Shown: one piece after another, positions 18,815 through 27,803 of the stretch
How the letters are laid out: the number at the start of each line of letters is the position of its first letter
How positions within the stretch are numbered: the stretch's first letter is position 1
Assembly (NCBI RefSeq): GCF_013364355.1
Contig: NZ_CP054931.1
Coordinates: forward strand, 3,658,001 to 3,722,000
Origin: Stenotrophomonas sp. NA06056
GTDB taxonomy: Bacteria; Pseudomonadota; Gammaproteobacteria; Xanthomonadales; Xanthomonadaceae
Direction of reading: 5' to 3'
Length of the DNA: 64,000 bases
Program-made: the position numbers and the translations under genes
Notes under the pieces: model-generated
Told to the model about the DNA's origin: nothing
Databases searched by the model: none
The model's input: only the letters and a program-made list of their open reading frames with translations

Positions 18815-18855
18815 CCATACGCAATGGCATCGTCAGCTGCGCAACGCGTGTGCGA

Positions 18856-21800
18856 TCAGCCGCACCACACCCGCGCGTTGCGGAACATGCGCATCCACGG
18901 TGAATCGCCCTGCCACTCGGACGGGGCCCAGCTCAGGTTGAGCGCGCGCGGGGTGCGCTCCGGGTGCGGCATCATGATGGTCACCCGGCCGTCGGTGCTG
19001 GTCAGGCCGGTGATGCCGTCGGGCGAGCCGTTCGGATTCAGCGGATACTGGCTGGCGACGTTGCCGTTGCCGTCGATGTAGCGCAGCGCGACGCGGGCGG
19101 TGGCCTGGTCGACGGTGTTGTCGAACACCGCCTGGCCTTCGCCATGCGCCACTGCCACCGGCAGGCGCGAACCGGCCATGCCACGCAGCAGGATCGACGG
19201 TGACTCCACCACTTCCAGCAGCGCGGTGCGGGCTTCGAACTGCTCGCTGGCATTGCGACGGAACTGCGGCCAGTGTTCGGCACCGGGGATGATGCCCTTC
19301 AGCTGGCTCATCATCTGGCAGCCGTTGCACACGCCCAGGGCGAAGCTGTCATCGCGCGCGAAGAACGCGGCGAAGGCATCGCGCAGCGCAGTGCGCTCGA
19401 GGATCGAGGTCGCCCAGCCGCGGCCGGCACCGAGCACGTCGCCGTAGCTGAAGCCGCCGCAGGCGACCAGACCGGTGAAATCCTGCAGCGCCACGCGGCC
19501 TTCGATGAGGTCGCTCATGTGCACGTCGAATGCACGGAAGCCGGCACGTTCGAAGATGTTGGCCATCTCGATCTGACCGTTGACACCCTGTTCGCGCAGC
19601 ACGGCCACGCGCGGGCGTGCACCGGTCTGCACGAACGGTGCGGCGACATCCTCATTGAGGTCGAAGCTCAGCTTCGGCTTCAGGCCCGGCGCGGTGAAGG
19701 CACGGGCGATCTCGCGCTCGGCATCGGCATTGGCCGGATTGTCGCGGCGCTTCTGCATGGCGTGGGTGACCGACCACCAGGCATCGAACAACGCTTCCCA
19801 GCGCCATTCGGCCAGCGAGTCACCACCCAGCGACACCCGTACGACCGGCGCGGTGGTCGGCTTGGCGATGCGCTGCGCGCACTCGGTAAGGGCGTGGCGC
19901 TCGACCAGATCGGCGAACGCGGCGCGGTCTTCGCGGGCAATCTGCACCACGGCGCCCAGCTCTTCATTGAACAGGCTGCGGAACGGGTCATCGCCCCAGG
20001 CATCGAGGGTGATGTCCAGGCCCAGGCGCGAGGTGAAGGCCATTTCGCACAGGGCAGCGAACGCACCACCGTCGCTGCGGTCGTGGTACGCGCGCAACAG
20101 GCCGGCCTGGCGCGCATCGCGGATCAGCTCGAAGAAGCCCCGCAGGCGCTGCGGGTCATCCAGGTCCGGAGCGGCACCGGCGAAGGCCGGCAGGTCACCG
20201 TGGTCGGCGTGCACCTGGGCCAGGATCGAACCGCCCAGGCGCTGCTTGCCAGCACCGAGGCCGATCAACCACAGCTCGCTGTCGATATCGCGATCCAGCA
20301 GCGGGGTCAGCTGCTGGCGTGCATCGGCTACCGGCGCGAACGCGGTGATCACCAGCGACACCGGCGACACGCTCTTGTGCGCCTCGCCCTGGTCGTGCCA
20401 CTGCGCCTGCATCGACAGCGAGTCCTTGCCCACCGGGATGCTGATGTCCAGCTGCGGGCACAGTTCCATGCCCACTGCCTTTACTGCGTCGTACAGCAGC
20501 GCGTCTTCGCCCGGGTGGCCTGCAGCGGCCATCCAGTTTGCCGACAGCTTGATTTCATCCAGTGCGTCGACCGGGGCCGCGCACAGGTTGGTCAGTGCTT
20601 CGCCGACGGCCATGCGGGCTGAGGCCGCCGCATCCAGCAGCGCCAACGGCGTGCGTTCACCCAGCGCCATCGCCTCACCGGCCACGCCGTCGAAATCGGC
20701 CAGGGTGATCGCCACGTCGGCCACCGGCAGCTGCCACGGGCCGACCATCTGTTCGCGCGCGGTCAGGCCGCCCACGCTGCGGTCACCGATGGTGACCAGG
20801 AAGTTCTTGGAGGCCACGGTCGGGTGCGCGAGCACGCGCAGACCGGCTTCCTGCAGATCCAGGCCACCGGTCTTCAGCGCCGGCCAGCGCGGTGCCGGCG
20901 GGTGCGCGGTATCACGGTGCATCTTCGGCGGCTTGCCGAACAGCACGTCCATCGGCAGGTCGATTGGCGCGTCGGCCGGAATGTTGCCCGGCACGGCGCC
21001 ATAGGCCACCACCAGATGTTCCGCTGCGGTGGCGACACCGACCGCAGCGAACGGGCAGCGCTCGCGTGCGCACAGCGCGGCGAATTCGGCCAGGCGCTCC
21101 TGCGCCACACCGAGCACGTAGCGCTCCTGCGACTCGTTGCACCACAGCTGCATCGGCGACAGCGACGGATCGTCGGTGGGCACCTTGCCCAGGTCGATGA
21201 TGCCGCCCACGCCGGAATCGTGCAGCAGTTCGGGAATGGCGTTGGACAGGCCACCCGCACCGACGTCGTGGAAGAACTTGATCGGGTTGTTGGCACCCAT
21301 CGCCACGCAGCGGTCGATGACCTCCTGGCAGCGACGCTCCATTTCCGGGTTGTCGCGCTGCACGCTGGCGAAGTCCAGGTCCTCGGCGCTTTCACCGGAG
21401 GCGACCGAACTGGCGGCACCGCCGCCGAGGCCGATCAGCATCGCCGGGCCGCCGAGCACGATCACGGCATCGCCGTCCTGCAGCAGGATCTTGTCGACCT
21501 GCACGCGATCGATGGCACCGAGGCCACCGGCCAGCATGATCGGCTTGTCGTAGGCGCGCACCAGATCAGCGCCTTCCGGCAGCTCAAAGCTGCGGAAGTA
21601 GCCAAGCAGGGCCGGCCGGCCGAACTCGTTGTTGAACGCCGCGCCGCCCAGCGGGCCGTCGGTCATGATTTCCAGTGCCGGGGCCATCCGCGGGTTCAGC
21701 GCACGCGGCGCCTCCCACGGCTGTGGCAGCTCGGGGATGCGCAGGTGCGAGACCGAGAAACCGCTCAGGCCGGCCTTCGGCTTGCCGCCACGACCGGTTG

Positions 21801-22740
21801 CACCTTCGTCGCGGATTTCACCACCGGCGCCGGTCGATGCGCCCGGGAACGGCGCGATCGCGGTCGGGTGGTTGTGCGTTTCCACCTTGATCTGGAACGC
21901 GCTGGGCACCTGCGGTTCGCGGCGGTACTCGCCACTGGCCGGATCCGGGCGATAGCGCGAGGCCGGATGGCCTTCGATCACCGCCGCATTGTCGCTATAC
22001 GCACTGAGCGTGTGCTGCGGGGTCTGCTGGTGGGTGTTCTTGATCATCCGGAACAGCGAACGGTCCTGCTCCTGGCCGTCGATGGTCCAGCTGGCATTGA
22101 AGATCTTGTGGCGGCAGTGCTCGGAATTGGCCTGCGCGAACATCATCAGTTCCACATCCGACGGTGACCGGCCCAGCGCGGTGAAGCGCTCGCGCAGGTA
22201 GTCGATCTCGTCCTGCGCCATGGCCAGGCCGAGGCGCTGGTTGGCAGCCTCCAGCTGGTCCACCGGCACCCGCTCCAGTTCACCACGGGCCGGGGTCGAG
22301 AACAGGGACTGGCCCTGATCGACGGTCTCCAGCACCGACTGCGTCATCGGGTCGTGCAGCACCTTGACCAGCGCCTGCTGGGCGGCGGCATCGGCCGGCC
22401 AACCCTGCACGTCGATGCGCAGACCGCGCTCGACCCGGCTCACCGGCTGGCCAGCACCGCGCACCAGTTCGGTGGCCTTGCTCGACCACGGCGACAGCGT
22501 GCCCAGGCGCGGCACCACAATGCGGCTGACCGCCCCGTCAGCGACCGCTTCGGACTGCGGGCGGGCTTCCAGAATGCGGCACAGGGTATCGATGTCGGGG
22601 GCGGCAGTGCCCTCGGCCTGCACGAAGTAGACGTGCCAGGCACCGCTGATGCGCAGGGAGGGAGCGATGGACTGCAGGCGGGATTCAAGACGTTCGCGGC
22701 GGAACGGCGACAGGGCGGGCGCGCCCTCAAGGACCATCAT
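18856..22740 (-). CDS. purL: Phosphoribosylformylglycinamidine synthase (single-chain PurL)
   Basis: 1294 residues from the ATG at 22740 ([18 protein letters not shown]), almost the same length as the E. coli enzyme. An in-frame ATG at 22776 is an alternative start; the longer open frame to 23169 is repeat sequence, not protein. It converts FGAR, glutamine and ATP to FGAM in purine synthesis. Domains run: PurS-like N-terminus, linker, two PurM-like ATP domains (with [20 protein letters not shown]), then a class I glutaminase from about 1030, with nucleophile Cys in [13 protein letters not shown] and the His/Glu pair in VAHGEGQ. It is transcribed alone and closed by a strong terminator. Confidence 0.97.
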   Translation of the reverse strand: MMVLEGAPALSPFRRERLESRLQSIAPSLRISGAWHVYFVQAEGTAAPDIDTLCRILEARPQSEAVADGAVSRIVVPRLGTLSPWSSKATELVRGAGQPVSRVERGLRIDVQGWPADAAAQQALVKVLHDPMTQSVLETVDQGQSLFSTPARGELERVPVDQLEAANQRLGLAMAQDEIDYLRERFTALGRSPSDVELMMFAQANSEHCRHKIFNASWTIDGQEQDRSLFRMIKNTHQQTPQHTLSAYSDNAAVIEGHPASRYRPDPASGEYRREPQVPSAFQIKVETHNHPTAIAPFPGASTGAGGEIRDEGATGRGGKPKAGLSGFSVSHLRIPELPQPWEAPRALNPRMAPALEIMTDGPLGGAAFNNEFGRPALLGYFRSFELPEGADLVRAYDKPIMLAGGLGAIDRVQVDKILLQDGDAVIVLGGPAMLIGLGGGAASSVASGESAEDLDFASVQRDNPEMERRCQEVIDRCVAMGANNPIKFFHDVGAGGLSNAIPELLHDSGVGGIIDLGKVPTDDPSLSPMQLWCNESQERYVLGVAQERLAEFAALCARERCPFAAVGVATAAEHLVVAYGAVPGNIPADAPIDLPMDVLFGKPPKMHRDTAHPPAPRWPALKTGGLDLQEAGLRVLAHPTVASKNFLVTIGDRSVGGLTAREQMVGPWQLPVADVAITLADFDGVAGEAMALGERTPLALLDAAASARMAVGEALTNLCAAPVDALDEIKLSANWMAAAGHPGEDALLYDAVKAVGMELCPQLDISIPVGKDSLSMQAQWHDQGEAHKSVSPVSLVITAFAPVADARQQLTPLLDRDIDSELWLIGLGAGKQRLGGSILAQVHADHGDLPAFAGAAPDLDDPQRLRGFFELIRDARQAGLLRAYHDRSDGGAFAALCEMAFTSRLGLDITLDAWGDDPFRSLFNEELGAVVQIAREDRAAFADLVERHALTECAQRIAKPTTAPVVRVSLGGDSLAEWRWEALFDAWWSVTHAMQKRRDNPANADAEREIARAFTAPGLKPKLSFDLNEDVAAPFVQTGARPRVAVLREQGVNGQIEMANIFERAGFRAFDVHMSDLIEGRVALQDFTGLVACGGFSYGDVLGAGRGWATSILERTALRDAFAAFFARDDSFALGVCNGCQMMSQLKGIIPGAEHWPQFRRNASEQFEARTALLEVVESPSILLRGMAGSRLPVAVAHGEGQAVFDNTVDQATARVALRYIDGNGNVASQYPLNPNGSPDGITGLTSTDGRVTIMMPHPERTPRALNLSWAPSEWQGDSPWMRMFRNARVWCG

Positions 22741-22800
22741 GTCCGGGGAACCGTAGTTGGGAAACGGGCCCGACATTGTACCGGAAGCGGGGGGAGGCTT

Positions 22801-23045
22801 CGGCCGGGCGGCGCCCGGCACCCGCAGAGGCCAGAGCCAGAGGCAGAGGCAGAGCCGAAGCAACGGCAACGGCAACGGCCAAAGCCAAAGCAACCGCTGG
22901 ATTGCTGTGGGCTGGGCGGGGCGGTGGGGGCCAGCAGGACACGCCGTAAACCCATCCATGGGGGCTCGATGGCGCCATCCATGGCGCCAACGGTCCTGCT
23001 GGCCCCCACCACCCCACCCTCGACAGATTTCTGCGATCTGCCGGA
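22801..23045 (-). repeat. Composite hairpin element, unit A
   Basis: Reading left to right: a 25-base conserved block (22801-22825, starting CGGCCGGGCGGCGCCC), a hexanucleotide-like run (GGCAGA, GGCAAC, CCAAAG; about 22827-22896), a long hairpin and a conserved tail (CGACAGATTTCTGCGATCTG, from 23020). The hairpin arms are 22923-22940 and 22993-23010, 18 of 18 paired and extendable outward with mismatches. Its loop contains ACCCATCCATGGGG and the near-palindrome GGCGCCATCCATGGCGCC. Orientation is assigned minus because unit D carries the same blocks in the opposite order. Confidence 0.85.
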
Positions 23046-23053
23046 ACGGCACG

Positions 23054-23090
23054 GGGTCGGAGCCCGTTGTTTCGCAACGGGCTCTGACCC
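23054..23090. repeat. Strong 16-17-bp hairpin
   Basis: GGGTCGGAGCCCGTTG at 23054-23069 pairs with 23075-23090, with one or two G-U pairs and a TTTCG-type loop. It lacks a T-run on either side, so it is more likely a dispersed repeat than a terminator. Similar GGGTC...GACCC hairpins are familiar to me from Stenotrophomonas and Xanthomonas intergenic DNA; that is recollection, not a search. Confidence 0.7.
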
Positions 23091-23117
23091 TGGACTTGTT
23101 GCGATGCCTGATGGATC

Positions 23118-23183
23118 CATCCACGCATGGCGTGGATCTACTGGCGGTCCCGGGAACGGGTAGATCCACGCCATGCGTGGATG
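23118..23183. repeat. Inverted pair of SMAG-type REP repeats
   Basis: A 24-base repeat at 23118-23141 ends in CTAC. Its exact reverse complement at 23160-23183 begins with GTAG (GTAGATCCACGCC...). Eighteen bases separate them. GTAG at one end is the defining feature of SMAG repeats of S. maltophilia, which often occur as such dimers. Confidence 0.88.
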
Positions 23184-23250
23184 AGAGCGAAGCGACCGGC
23201 GTTTGCTTTTGATTTTTTGTTCGTCTTTCGTGGCTGGCGCCCGCATGAAC

Positions 23251-23360
23251 CTGTCGGGGGCCGGGCGGGTGGGGTCAGGCGGAGTGTCCGCGGCATGGAT
23301 GCCGCGGCCAAGCCCCCATGGATGGGTTCACGGCGTCCCCGCATGACCCCCCCCGCCCGG
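23251..23360 (+). repeat. Composite hairpin element, unit B (shortened)
   Basis: Arms 23261-23280 and 23341-23360 pair at 18 of 20 positions. Between them lie CCGCGGCATGGATGCCGCGG (23289-23308) and the conserved loop block CCCCCATGGATGGGTTCACG. A remnant of the conserved tail (CCTGTCGG) sits just left of the arm. The 25-base block and hexanucleotide run found in units A, C and D are missing on its right. It is inverted relative to unit A, with a SMAG pair between them. Confidence 0.8.
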
Positions 23361-23490
23361 CCCAACTCCGGAACCTGCTCCAGCCCCAACCACGAGGGGG
23401 CTCCGCCGATGGCCGCCGACCGCGCGCCAGCGCCGCTCTCGCCCAAATCCCCGAACCATGCACTCGCTCACGGATTGACCACGCAATTGA

Positions 23491-23504
23491 TGACAACGTT
23501 GTCC
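23491..23504. promoter_or_regulatory. Perfect 12-base palindrome upstream of chitinase; putative GlcNAc-responsive (NagR-like) operator
   Basis: GACAACGTTGTC at 23492-23503 is a perfect palindrome inside GATGACAACGTTGTCCCC, about 140 bases before the chitinase start. From memory, the LacI-type GlcNAc regulator NagR of Xanthomonas binds AATGACARCGYTGTCATT; this site matches 14 of those 18 positions. Placement before a chitinase gene fits such a role. The regulator is not in the window. Confidence 0.5.
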
Positions 23505-23645
23505 CCACCTGGCGCCGGACTCTCTCCCCGGCCCACCAGGTACCTCCGTCCGCCCCCTCCGTCGCCTTCCCGGGCGATGTCCGGACCCTGCGTTACGTGC
23601 GGCGCCGTCGTGGCCCGTGCGCCAACCATCGATCGGAGACACACC

Positions 23646-25757
23646 ATGTACGACCCGCTTGTGCAGAGTGCCGATGTACGCAGTGCCCACCCTTCCCTTC
23701 ATCGCTGTCGCCCGCGCCGTCTGGCCTGGTTGCTGGCCCTCGCCGGGGCCGTTGCCCTGCCCGGCCTGGCCCAGGCCGCCAGCTGTGCCGGCGTGGCCGA
23801 ATGGGACCAGGCCAAGATCTACCGGAGTGGCGATACCCTGCAGAAAGGAGGCGTCCTCTACCGGGCGAACCAGGACATCTGGAACGCGCCGCCGGACCAT
23901 CCAGCCGGGGCGCCCTACTACACCAACCTCGGGGCCTGCGACGGCAGCGGCGCCAACCAGCCGCCGGTGGTCAGCCTGACCTCGCCGGCCAACGGCGCCA
24001 CCTTCAGCGCCGGCAGCACGGTCAACGTGACCGCCAATGCCAGTGATGCGGACGGCAGCGTCAGCAAGGTCGAGTTCTTCCGCGATGGCAGTTCGCTGGG
24101 TGTCGACACCAGCGCGCCGTACAGCGCCAGCTGGGCCAACGCCAGCGCTGGCAGCCACACCCTGCGCGCGGTCGCCACCGACAACAACAACGCCACCGCC
24201 AGCACCGCGACCATCACCATCACCGTCAACGCGGCCAGTGGCGATACCACCGCGCCCAGCGTGCCGGGCGGCCTGGCCGTGGGCACCCGCACCGCCAACA
24301 GCATCGCGCTGAGCTGGAGCCCGTCCACCGACAACACCGGCGGCAGCGGCCTGGCCGGTTACGACGTGTACCGCAACGGCAGCCTGGTCGGTTCACCGTC
24401 CAGCGCCAGCTATGTCGATGGCGGGCTGACCGCCTCCACCAGCTACAGCTACCGCGTGCGTGCCCGCGACAACGCCGGCAATGCCTCCGCACAGGGCACG
24501 GCGGTGACCGCCAGCACCCTGGCCGGCGACGGCGGCACCACCGGCAAGCGTGTCATCGGCTACTTCACCCAGTGGGGCATCTATGGCCGCAACTACCGGG
24601 TCAAGAACATCGACAGCAGCGGTTCGGCCGCGCGGCTGACCCACATCAACTACGCCTTCGGCAACGTGCGCAACAACCGCTGCGAAGTGGGCGTGACCCA
24701 GGCATCGGATCCGAACACCGGCGTGGGCGGCGATGCGTTCGCCGATTACACCAAGGCCTTCGGTGCCGGCGAAAGCGTGAGCGGCAGCGCCGATACCTGG
24801 GACCAGCCGCTGCGCGGCAACTGGAACCAGCTCAAGCAGCTCAAGGCCAAGTACCCGGGCATGAAGGTGCTGATCTCGCTGGGTGGCTGGACCTGGTCGC
24901 GCGGCTTCTCCAGCGCAGCGCAACCGGCCAACCGCCAGGCCTTTGTCGCCTCGTGCATCGACGCCTACATCAAGGGCAACCTGCCGGTGACCGACGGTGC
25001 CGGTGGCCCCGGTGCAGCCCTGGGTGTGTTCGACGGTATCGACATCGACTGGGAATACCCGGTGGCCTGCGGTATCGCCTGCGGCACGCCCGAGGACAAT
25101 GCCAACTTCACCGCGCTGATGGCCGAATTCCGTCGCCAGCTCGATGCGGTGCGTCCGGGTCTGCTGCTGACGGTGGCAGTCGGCGCCGGCATCGACAAGA
25201 TCCGTGTCACCGATCCGGCCGCGTACCACCCGTACCTGGACTACATCAACGTGATGACCTACGACTTCCACGGTGCGTGGGATGCGAAGACCAATCACCA
25301 GTCGGCACTGTTCGATTCGCCGAGTGATCCGTCCACCGGCGACCAGAAGCTCTACAACAGCAACGACGCCATCGAGGCTTTCATCAGTCGCGGCGTTCCG
25401 GCCGCCAAGCTCAACCTGGGCATCGGCTACTACGGGCGTGGCTGGACCGGCGTGGCCAACGCCAACAATGGCCTGTACCAGACCGCCACTGGCGCTGCTC
25501 CGGGTACGTATGAAGCCGGCATCGAAGACTGGAAGGTGCTGAAGAACCTGACGTGGCCGGGCTACACCGACAACACCGCCGGTGCCACCTGGATCTACAA
25601 CGGCAGCACGCTGTGGAGCTTCGATACCCCGGCCAACATCACCCGCAAGATGGGCTACGTGAAGACCCAGGGACTGGGCGGTGCGTTCGTCTGGGAGTTC
25701 AGCGGCGACGATGCGCAGGGCACGCTGACCAAGGCGGTCAGTGATGGCTTGAAGTAA
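23646..25757 (+). CDS. Secreted chitinase: chitin-binding domain, Ig-like, FN3 and GH18 catalytic domain
   Basis: 703 residues from the ATG at 23646 (GGAG nine bases upstream). A signal peptide covers about 1-45 (RRLAWLLALAGAVALPG...AQA). A ChtBD3-type chitin-binding domain follows (about 50-98, AEWDQAKIYRSGDTL with conserved aromatics), then an Ig-like domain (106-195, PVVSLTSPANGATF), an FN3 domain (203-291) and GH18 (from about 302). The GH18 signature DGIDIDWE is at 463-470 with Glu470 as proton donor; MTYDFHGAWD forms a substrate-site strand. It hydrolyses chitin outside the cell and is a likely T2SS substrate. The frame continues upstream to 23127 only through repeat DNA. Confidence 0.96.
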   Translation: MYDPLVQSADVRSAHPSLHRCRPRRLAWLLALAGAVALPGLAQAASCAGVAEWDQAKIYRSGDTLQKGGVLYRANQDIWNAPPDHPAGAPYYTNLGACDGSGANQPPVVSLTSPANGATFSAGSTVNVTANASDADGSVSKVEFFRDGSSLGVDTSAPYSASWANASAGSHTLRAVATDNNNATASTATITITVNAASGDTTAPSVPGGLAVGTRTANSIALSWSPSTDNTGGSGLAGYDVYRNGSLVGSPSSASYVDGGLTASTSYSYRVRARDNAGNASAQGTAVTASTLAGDGGTTGKRVIGYFTQWGIYGRNYRVKNIDSSGSAARLTHINYAFGNVRNNRCEVGVTQASDPNTGVGGDAFADYTKAFGAGESVSGSADTWDQPLRGNWNQLKQLKAKYPGMKVLISLGGWTWSRGFSSAAQPANRQAFVASCIDAYIKGNLPVTDGAGGPGAALGVFDGIDIDWEYPVACGIACGTPEDNANFTALMAEFRRQLDAVRPGLLLTVAVGAGIDKIRVTDPAAYHPYLDYINVMTYDFHGAWDAKTNHQSALFDSPSDPSTGDQKLYNSNDAIEAFISRGVPAAKLNLGIGYYGRGWTGVANANNGLYQTATGAAPGTYEAGIEDWKVLKNLTWPGYTDNTAGATWIYNGSTLWSFDTPANITRKMGYVKTQGLGGAFVWEFSGDDAQGTLTKAVSDGLK

Positions 25758-25764
25758 GAAAGAT

Positions 25765-25789
25765 GCCGGGGGTGCAGCGCGCCCCCGGC
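25765..25789 (+). terminator. Probable terminator of the chitinase gene
   Basis: GCCGGGGG (25765-25772) pairs perfectly with CCCCCGGC (25782-25789) around a nine-base loop, eight bases after the stop. The following TTCCTGCCTGT is only moderately T-rich, so the SMAG pair just downstream may assist. Confidence 0.55.
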
Positions 25790-25798
25790 TTCCTGCCT

Positions 25799-25857
25799 GT
25801 AGAGCCGAGCCCATGCTCGGCTGCGGAAACATCAGCCGAGCATGCGTTCGGCTCTAC
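25799..25857. repeat. Inverted pair of SMAG-type repeats (variant stem)
   Basis: The left copy (25799-25822) starts GTAGAGCCGAGCCCATGC; the right copy (25834-25857) ends GGCTCTAC. They are nearly reverse complements, with a different stem sequence from the GTAGATCCACGCC class. The pair sits between convergent chitinase and dsbC. Confidence 0.82.
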
Positions 25858-25877
25858 AGAAACAAGGTCGGCCGCGA

Positions 25878-26669
25878 TCAGCGCTTGGCCGACAGCTTCT
25901 CCAACGCGGCACGTAGCTGCGCCGGCGGCAGGTAGCCGCCAAGCTGGGTGCCATCCGGCGCGAAGATGGCCGGCGTTCCGTTCACGCCCAACTGCTGGCC
26001 CAGCGCGTACTGCATCGCCACCGGGTTGGTGCAGTTCTTCGCTGCCACCGTGCCACCACGCTTGGCATTGGTCAGCGCCTGGCGACGATCGGCCGCACAC
26101 CAGACCGAGATCATGTCGGTGTAATCCTTGCTGCCCAGCCCCATGCGCGGGAAGGCCAGGTATTCAACGGTGATGCCGTTGCGGTTGAGCTCGGCGATGT
26201 CCTGGTGCAGCTTGCGGCAATAACCGCATTCGATGTCGGTGAACACGCTGATGGTGTATTTCGCGTTCGGCGCGGCGAACACGATGCGGTCACCATGATT
26301 GGCCTTGGCCAGCAGGTCACGACGGTAACCCAGCAGGCCTTCGCTGTTGGCCGGGCTCTTGGCGCGGATGTCGTAGGGCTGCGACTGGAACAGGTAACGG
26401 CCGTCGTCAGAGACGTACAGCAGCTGGCCGGAGACCACCACTTCACGGAAGCCCGGGAAAGGTGCAGCACCGATGTAATCCACCTGGAAGCCGGGGTTGA
26501 GTTCGGTCAGGGCCTTGCGCACGGCCTGCTCGGCCGGAGCATTGGCGGTGGCGGCAGGAGCGGCCTTGGCCGCCGCTGCGACGGGCGCCTTCGCGGCGGG
26601 CGGGGCCGGCTGGGCGCAGGCACTCAGGCTGAGCGCGCCGAACACGGCGGCGATGGCGAATCGGAGCAT
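25878..26669 (-). CDS. dsbC: Thiol:disulfide interchange protein DsbC, possibly lipid-anchored
   Basis: 263 residues. It shuffles wrong disulfides in periplasmic proteins. The N-terminal export signal MLRFAIAAVFGALSLSAC ends with a plausible lipobox (LSAC, Cys18). An Ala/Pro linker (to about 47) precedes a DsbC dimerisation domain (about 48-105) and a thioredoxin domain with the CGYC active site in FTDIECGYCRKLHQD. The cis-Pro loop is expected in the NGTPAIFAPDGTQLGGYLP stretch. It lies downstream of xerD in the same direction, as in enterobacteria (xerD-dsbC). Lipidation is an inference from the motif. Confidence 0.93.
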   Translation of the reverse strand: MLRFAIAAVFGALSLSACAQPAPPAAKAPVAAAAKAAPAATANAPAEQAVRKALTELNPGFQVDYIGAAPFPGFREVVVSGQLLYVSDDGRYLFQSQPYDIRAKSPANSEGLLGYRRDLLAKANHGDRIVFAAPNAKYTISVFTDIECGYCRKLHQDIAELNRNGITVEYLAFPRMGLGSKDYTDMISVWCAADRRQALTNAKRGGTVAAKNCTNPVAMQYALGQQLGVNGTPAIFAPDGTQLGGYLPPAQLRAALEKLSAKR

Positions 26670-26769
26670 GGAGCAGTCCGCAGCAGAAGGAAGACTTCGG
26701 ATTCTGACACAGCCATCCTGAGTGGTCCGCGATGCCGCGCACAGGCCCGGCAGGGATCCAGCCGTGGGC

Positions 26770-27747
26770 TCAGCCGCGTGGATGATGGCGGGCGTGCAGT
26801 TTCTGCAGGTGCTCGCGTGCGACCAGCGTGTAGATCTGGGTGGTGGACAGCGAGCTGTGGCCCAGCAGCATCTGCAGCGCGCGCAGGTCGGCGCCGCGGT
26901 TCAGCAGGTGCGTGGCGAAGCTGTGCCGCAGGCCATGCGGACTGATCCGCGCCGGGTCGATACCGGCCACCGCCGCGTAGCGCTTTACCAGGTGCCAGAA
27001 TGCCTGGCGGGTCAATCCATGCAGTGCCGGCTCGATGAACAAGGGCGTCTGCCCGTCGGCCAGCGCCTGCACCTTGCCCTTCCCCACCAGTTGCGGTCGC
27101 GACTGCTGCAGGTAGCGTTCCAGCCAGTACTGCGACTCCTCGCCCAGCGGCACCAGGCGTTCCTTGCTGCCCTTGCCGGTCACCCGCAGCACGCCCTGGC
27201 GCAGGTTCACCGCCGTGGCGGGCAACAGCACCAGCTCGCTCACGCGCAGCCCGGCGGCATACATCAGCTCCAGCATGGCGCGGTCGCGCAGGCCGAGCGG
27301 ACTGTCGATATCCGGCGCCGCCAGCAGCGCATCGATCTGGCTCTCGGCCAGCGCCTTGGGCAGCAGCCGTGGCAGCTTCGGCGGGTCGAGCAGTGCGCTG
27401 GGATCCTCGATGCGTTCGCCACGCCGCACGGCGTCGGCGAAGAAGGCACGAAGCGCCGACAACAGCCGAGCATTGCTGCGCGGCGACCAGTTGTGGCGGG
27501 TGCGCCACGCCAGGTACTCGAACAGGCAGGCACGTTCAACACCGGCCAGACCACCGTCGCGCCCATCGCACCAGCGCGCCAGGCCTTCAAGGTCGCGGCG
27601 ATAGCTGTCCAGCGTGGCGCGGGCCAGGCCGTGCTCGGCCCAGATCGCGTCGAGGAAACGCTGGATGCGCTGGCCGTCCTCGCCGCGCAGCTCGGGTAAC
27701 TGCTGGACCAGCTGACGACGTTCGGCGGGGGTGGAAGTGACGGCCAT
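26770..27747 (-). CDS. xerD: Site-specific tyrosine recombinase XerD
   Basis: 325 residues from the ATG at 27747. An N-terminal SAM-like core-binding domain (about 20-105) is followed by the catalytic domain. Catalytic residues are visible: Arg in [10 protein letters not shown], Lys in [12 protein letters not shown], HxxR in [12 protein letters not shown], His in [10 protein letters not shown] and the nucleophile Tyr in QIYTLV. With XerC it resolves chromosome dimers at dif under FtsK control. XerD is preferred over XerC because dsbC lies downstream and because of residues such as [11 protein letters not shown] 56-base gap separates it from the divergent RDD gene. Confidence 0.94.
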   Translation of the reverse strand: MAVTSTPAERRQLVQQLPELRGEDGQRIQRFLDAIWAEHGLARATLDSYRRDLEGLARWCDGRDGGLAGVERACLFEYLAWRTRHNWSPRSNARLLSALRAFFADAVRRGERIEDPSALLDPPKLPRLLPKALAESQIDALLAAPDIDSPLGLRDRAMLELMYAAGLRVSELVLLPATAVNLRQGVLRVTGKGSKERLVPLGEESQYWLERYLQQSRPQLVGKGKVQALADGQTPLFIEPALHGLTRQAFWHLVKRYAAVAGIDPARISPHGLRHSFATHLLNRGADLRALQMLLGHSSLSTTQIYTLVAREHLQKLHARHHPRG

Positions 27748-27803
27748 GCACGCAGGATACGAGGCCAACTGCGGGCACGGCCAGCATTGCGTATGCTCGG
27801 CAC

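Larger units (their letters stand above)
18417..18855. other. Intergenic region between the adhesin and purL (439 bp)
   Basis: This stretch is clearly richer in A/T than the genes on either side, especially 18600-18790. It carries the adhesin 5' leader with the ribosome site just before 18416, and the purL terminator at its right end. Both flanking genes read leftward. I see no gene in it: a 74-codon plus-strand frame at 18717 runs through the terminator and into antisense purL. Confidence 0.7.
22741..23645. other. Intergenic repeat region between purL and chitinase (905 bp)
   Basis: This divergent gap contains, left to right: composite hairpin unit A (22801-23045), a separate 16-bp-stem hairpin (23054-23090), an inverted pair of SMAG-type repeats (23118-23183), composite hairpin unit B (23251-23360), and about 285 bases before the chitinase start with a 12-base palindrome (23492-23503). 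No convincing gene is present. The long frames across it are continuations of purL and chitinase frames with no start support. Confidence 0.8.

Noticed and set aside
18717..18941. 74-codon plus-strand frame in the adhesin-purL gap
   Set aside because: It crosses the purL terminator and enters purL antisense, and has no recognisable features.
22741..23169. N-terminal extension of purL by 143 codons
   Set aside because: The extension consists of composite hairpin repeat and SMAG sequence. The enzyme has normal length from 22740.
22801..23360. CRISPR-like or riboswitch interpretation of the repeat block
   Set aside because: There are no regularly spaced direct repeats with unique spacers. The two hairpin units are inverted and lack the layout of any riboswitch I know, and the same block occurs beside unrelated genes.
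23127..23645. N-terminal extension of the chitinase
   Set aside because: The extension runs through repeat DNA and lacks a signal peptide at its start. The ATG at 23646 has a ribosome site and is followed by a signal peptide.
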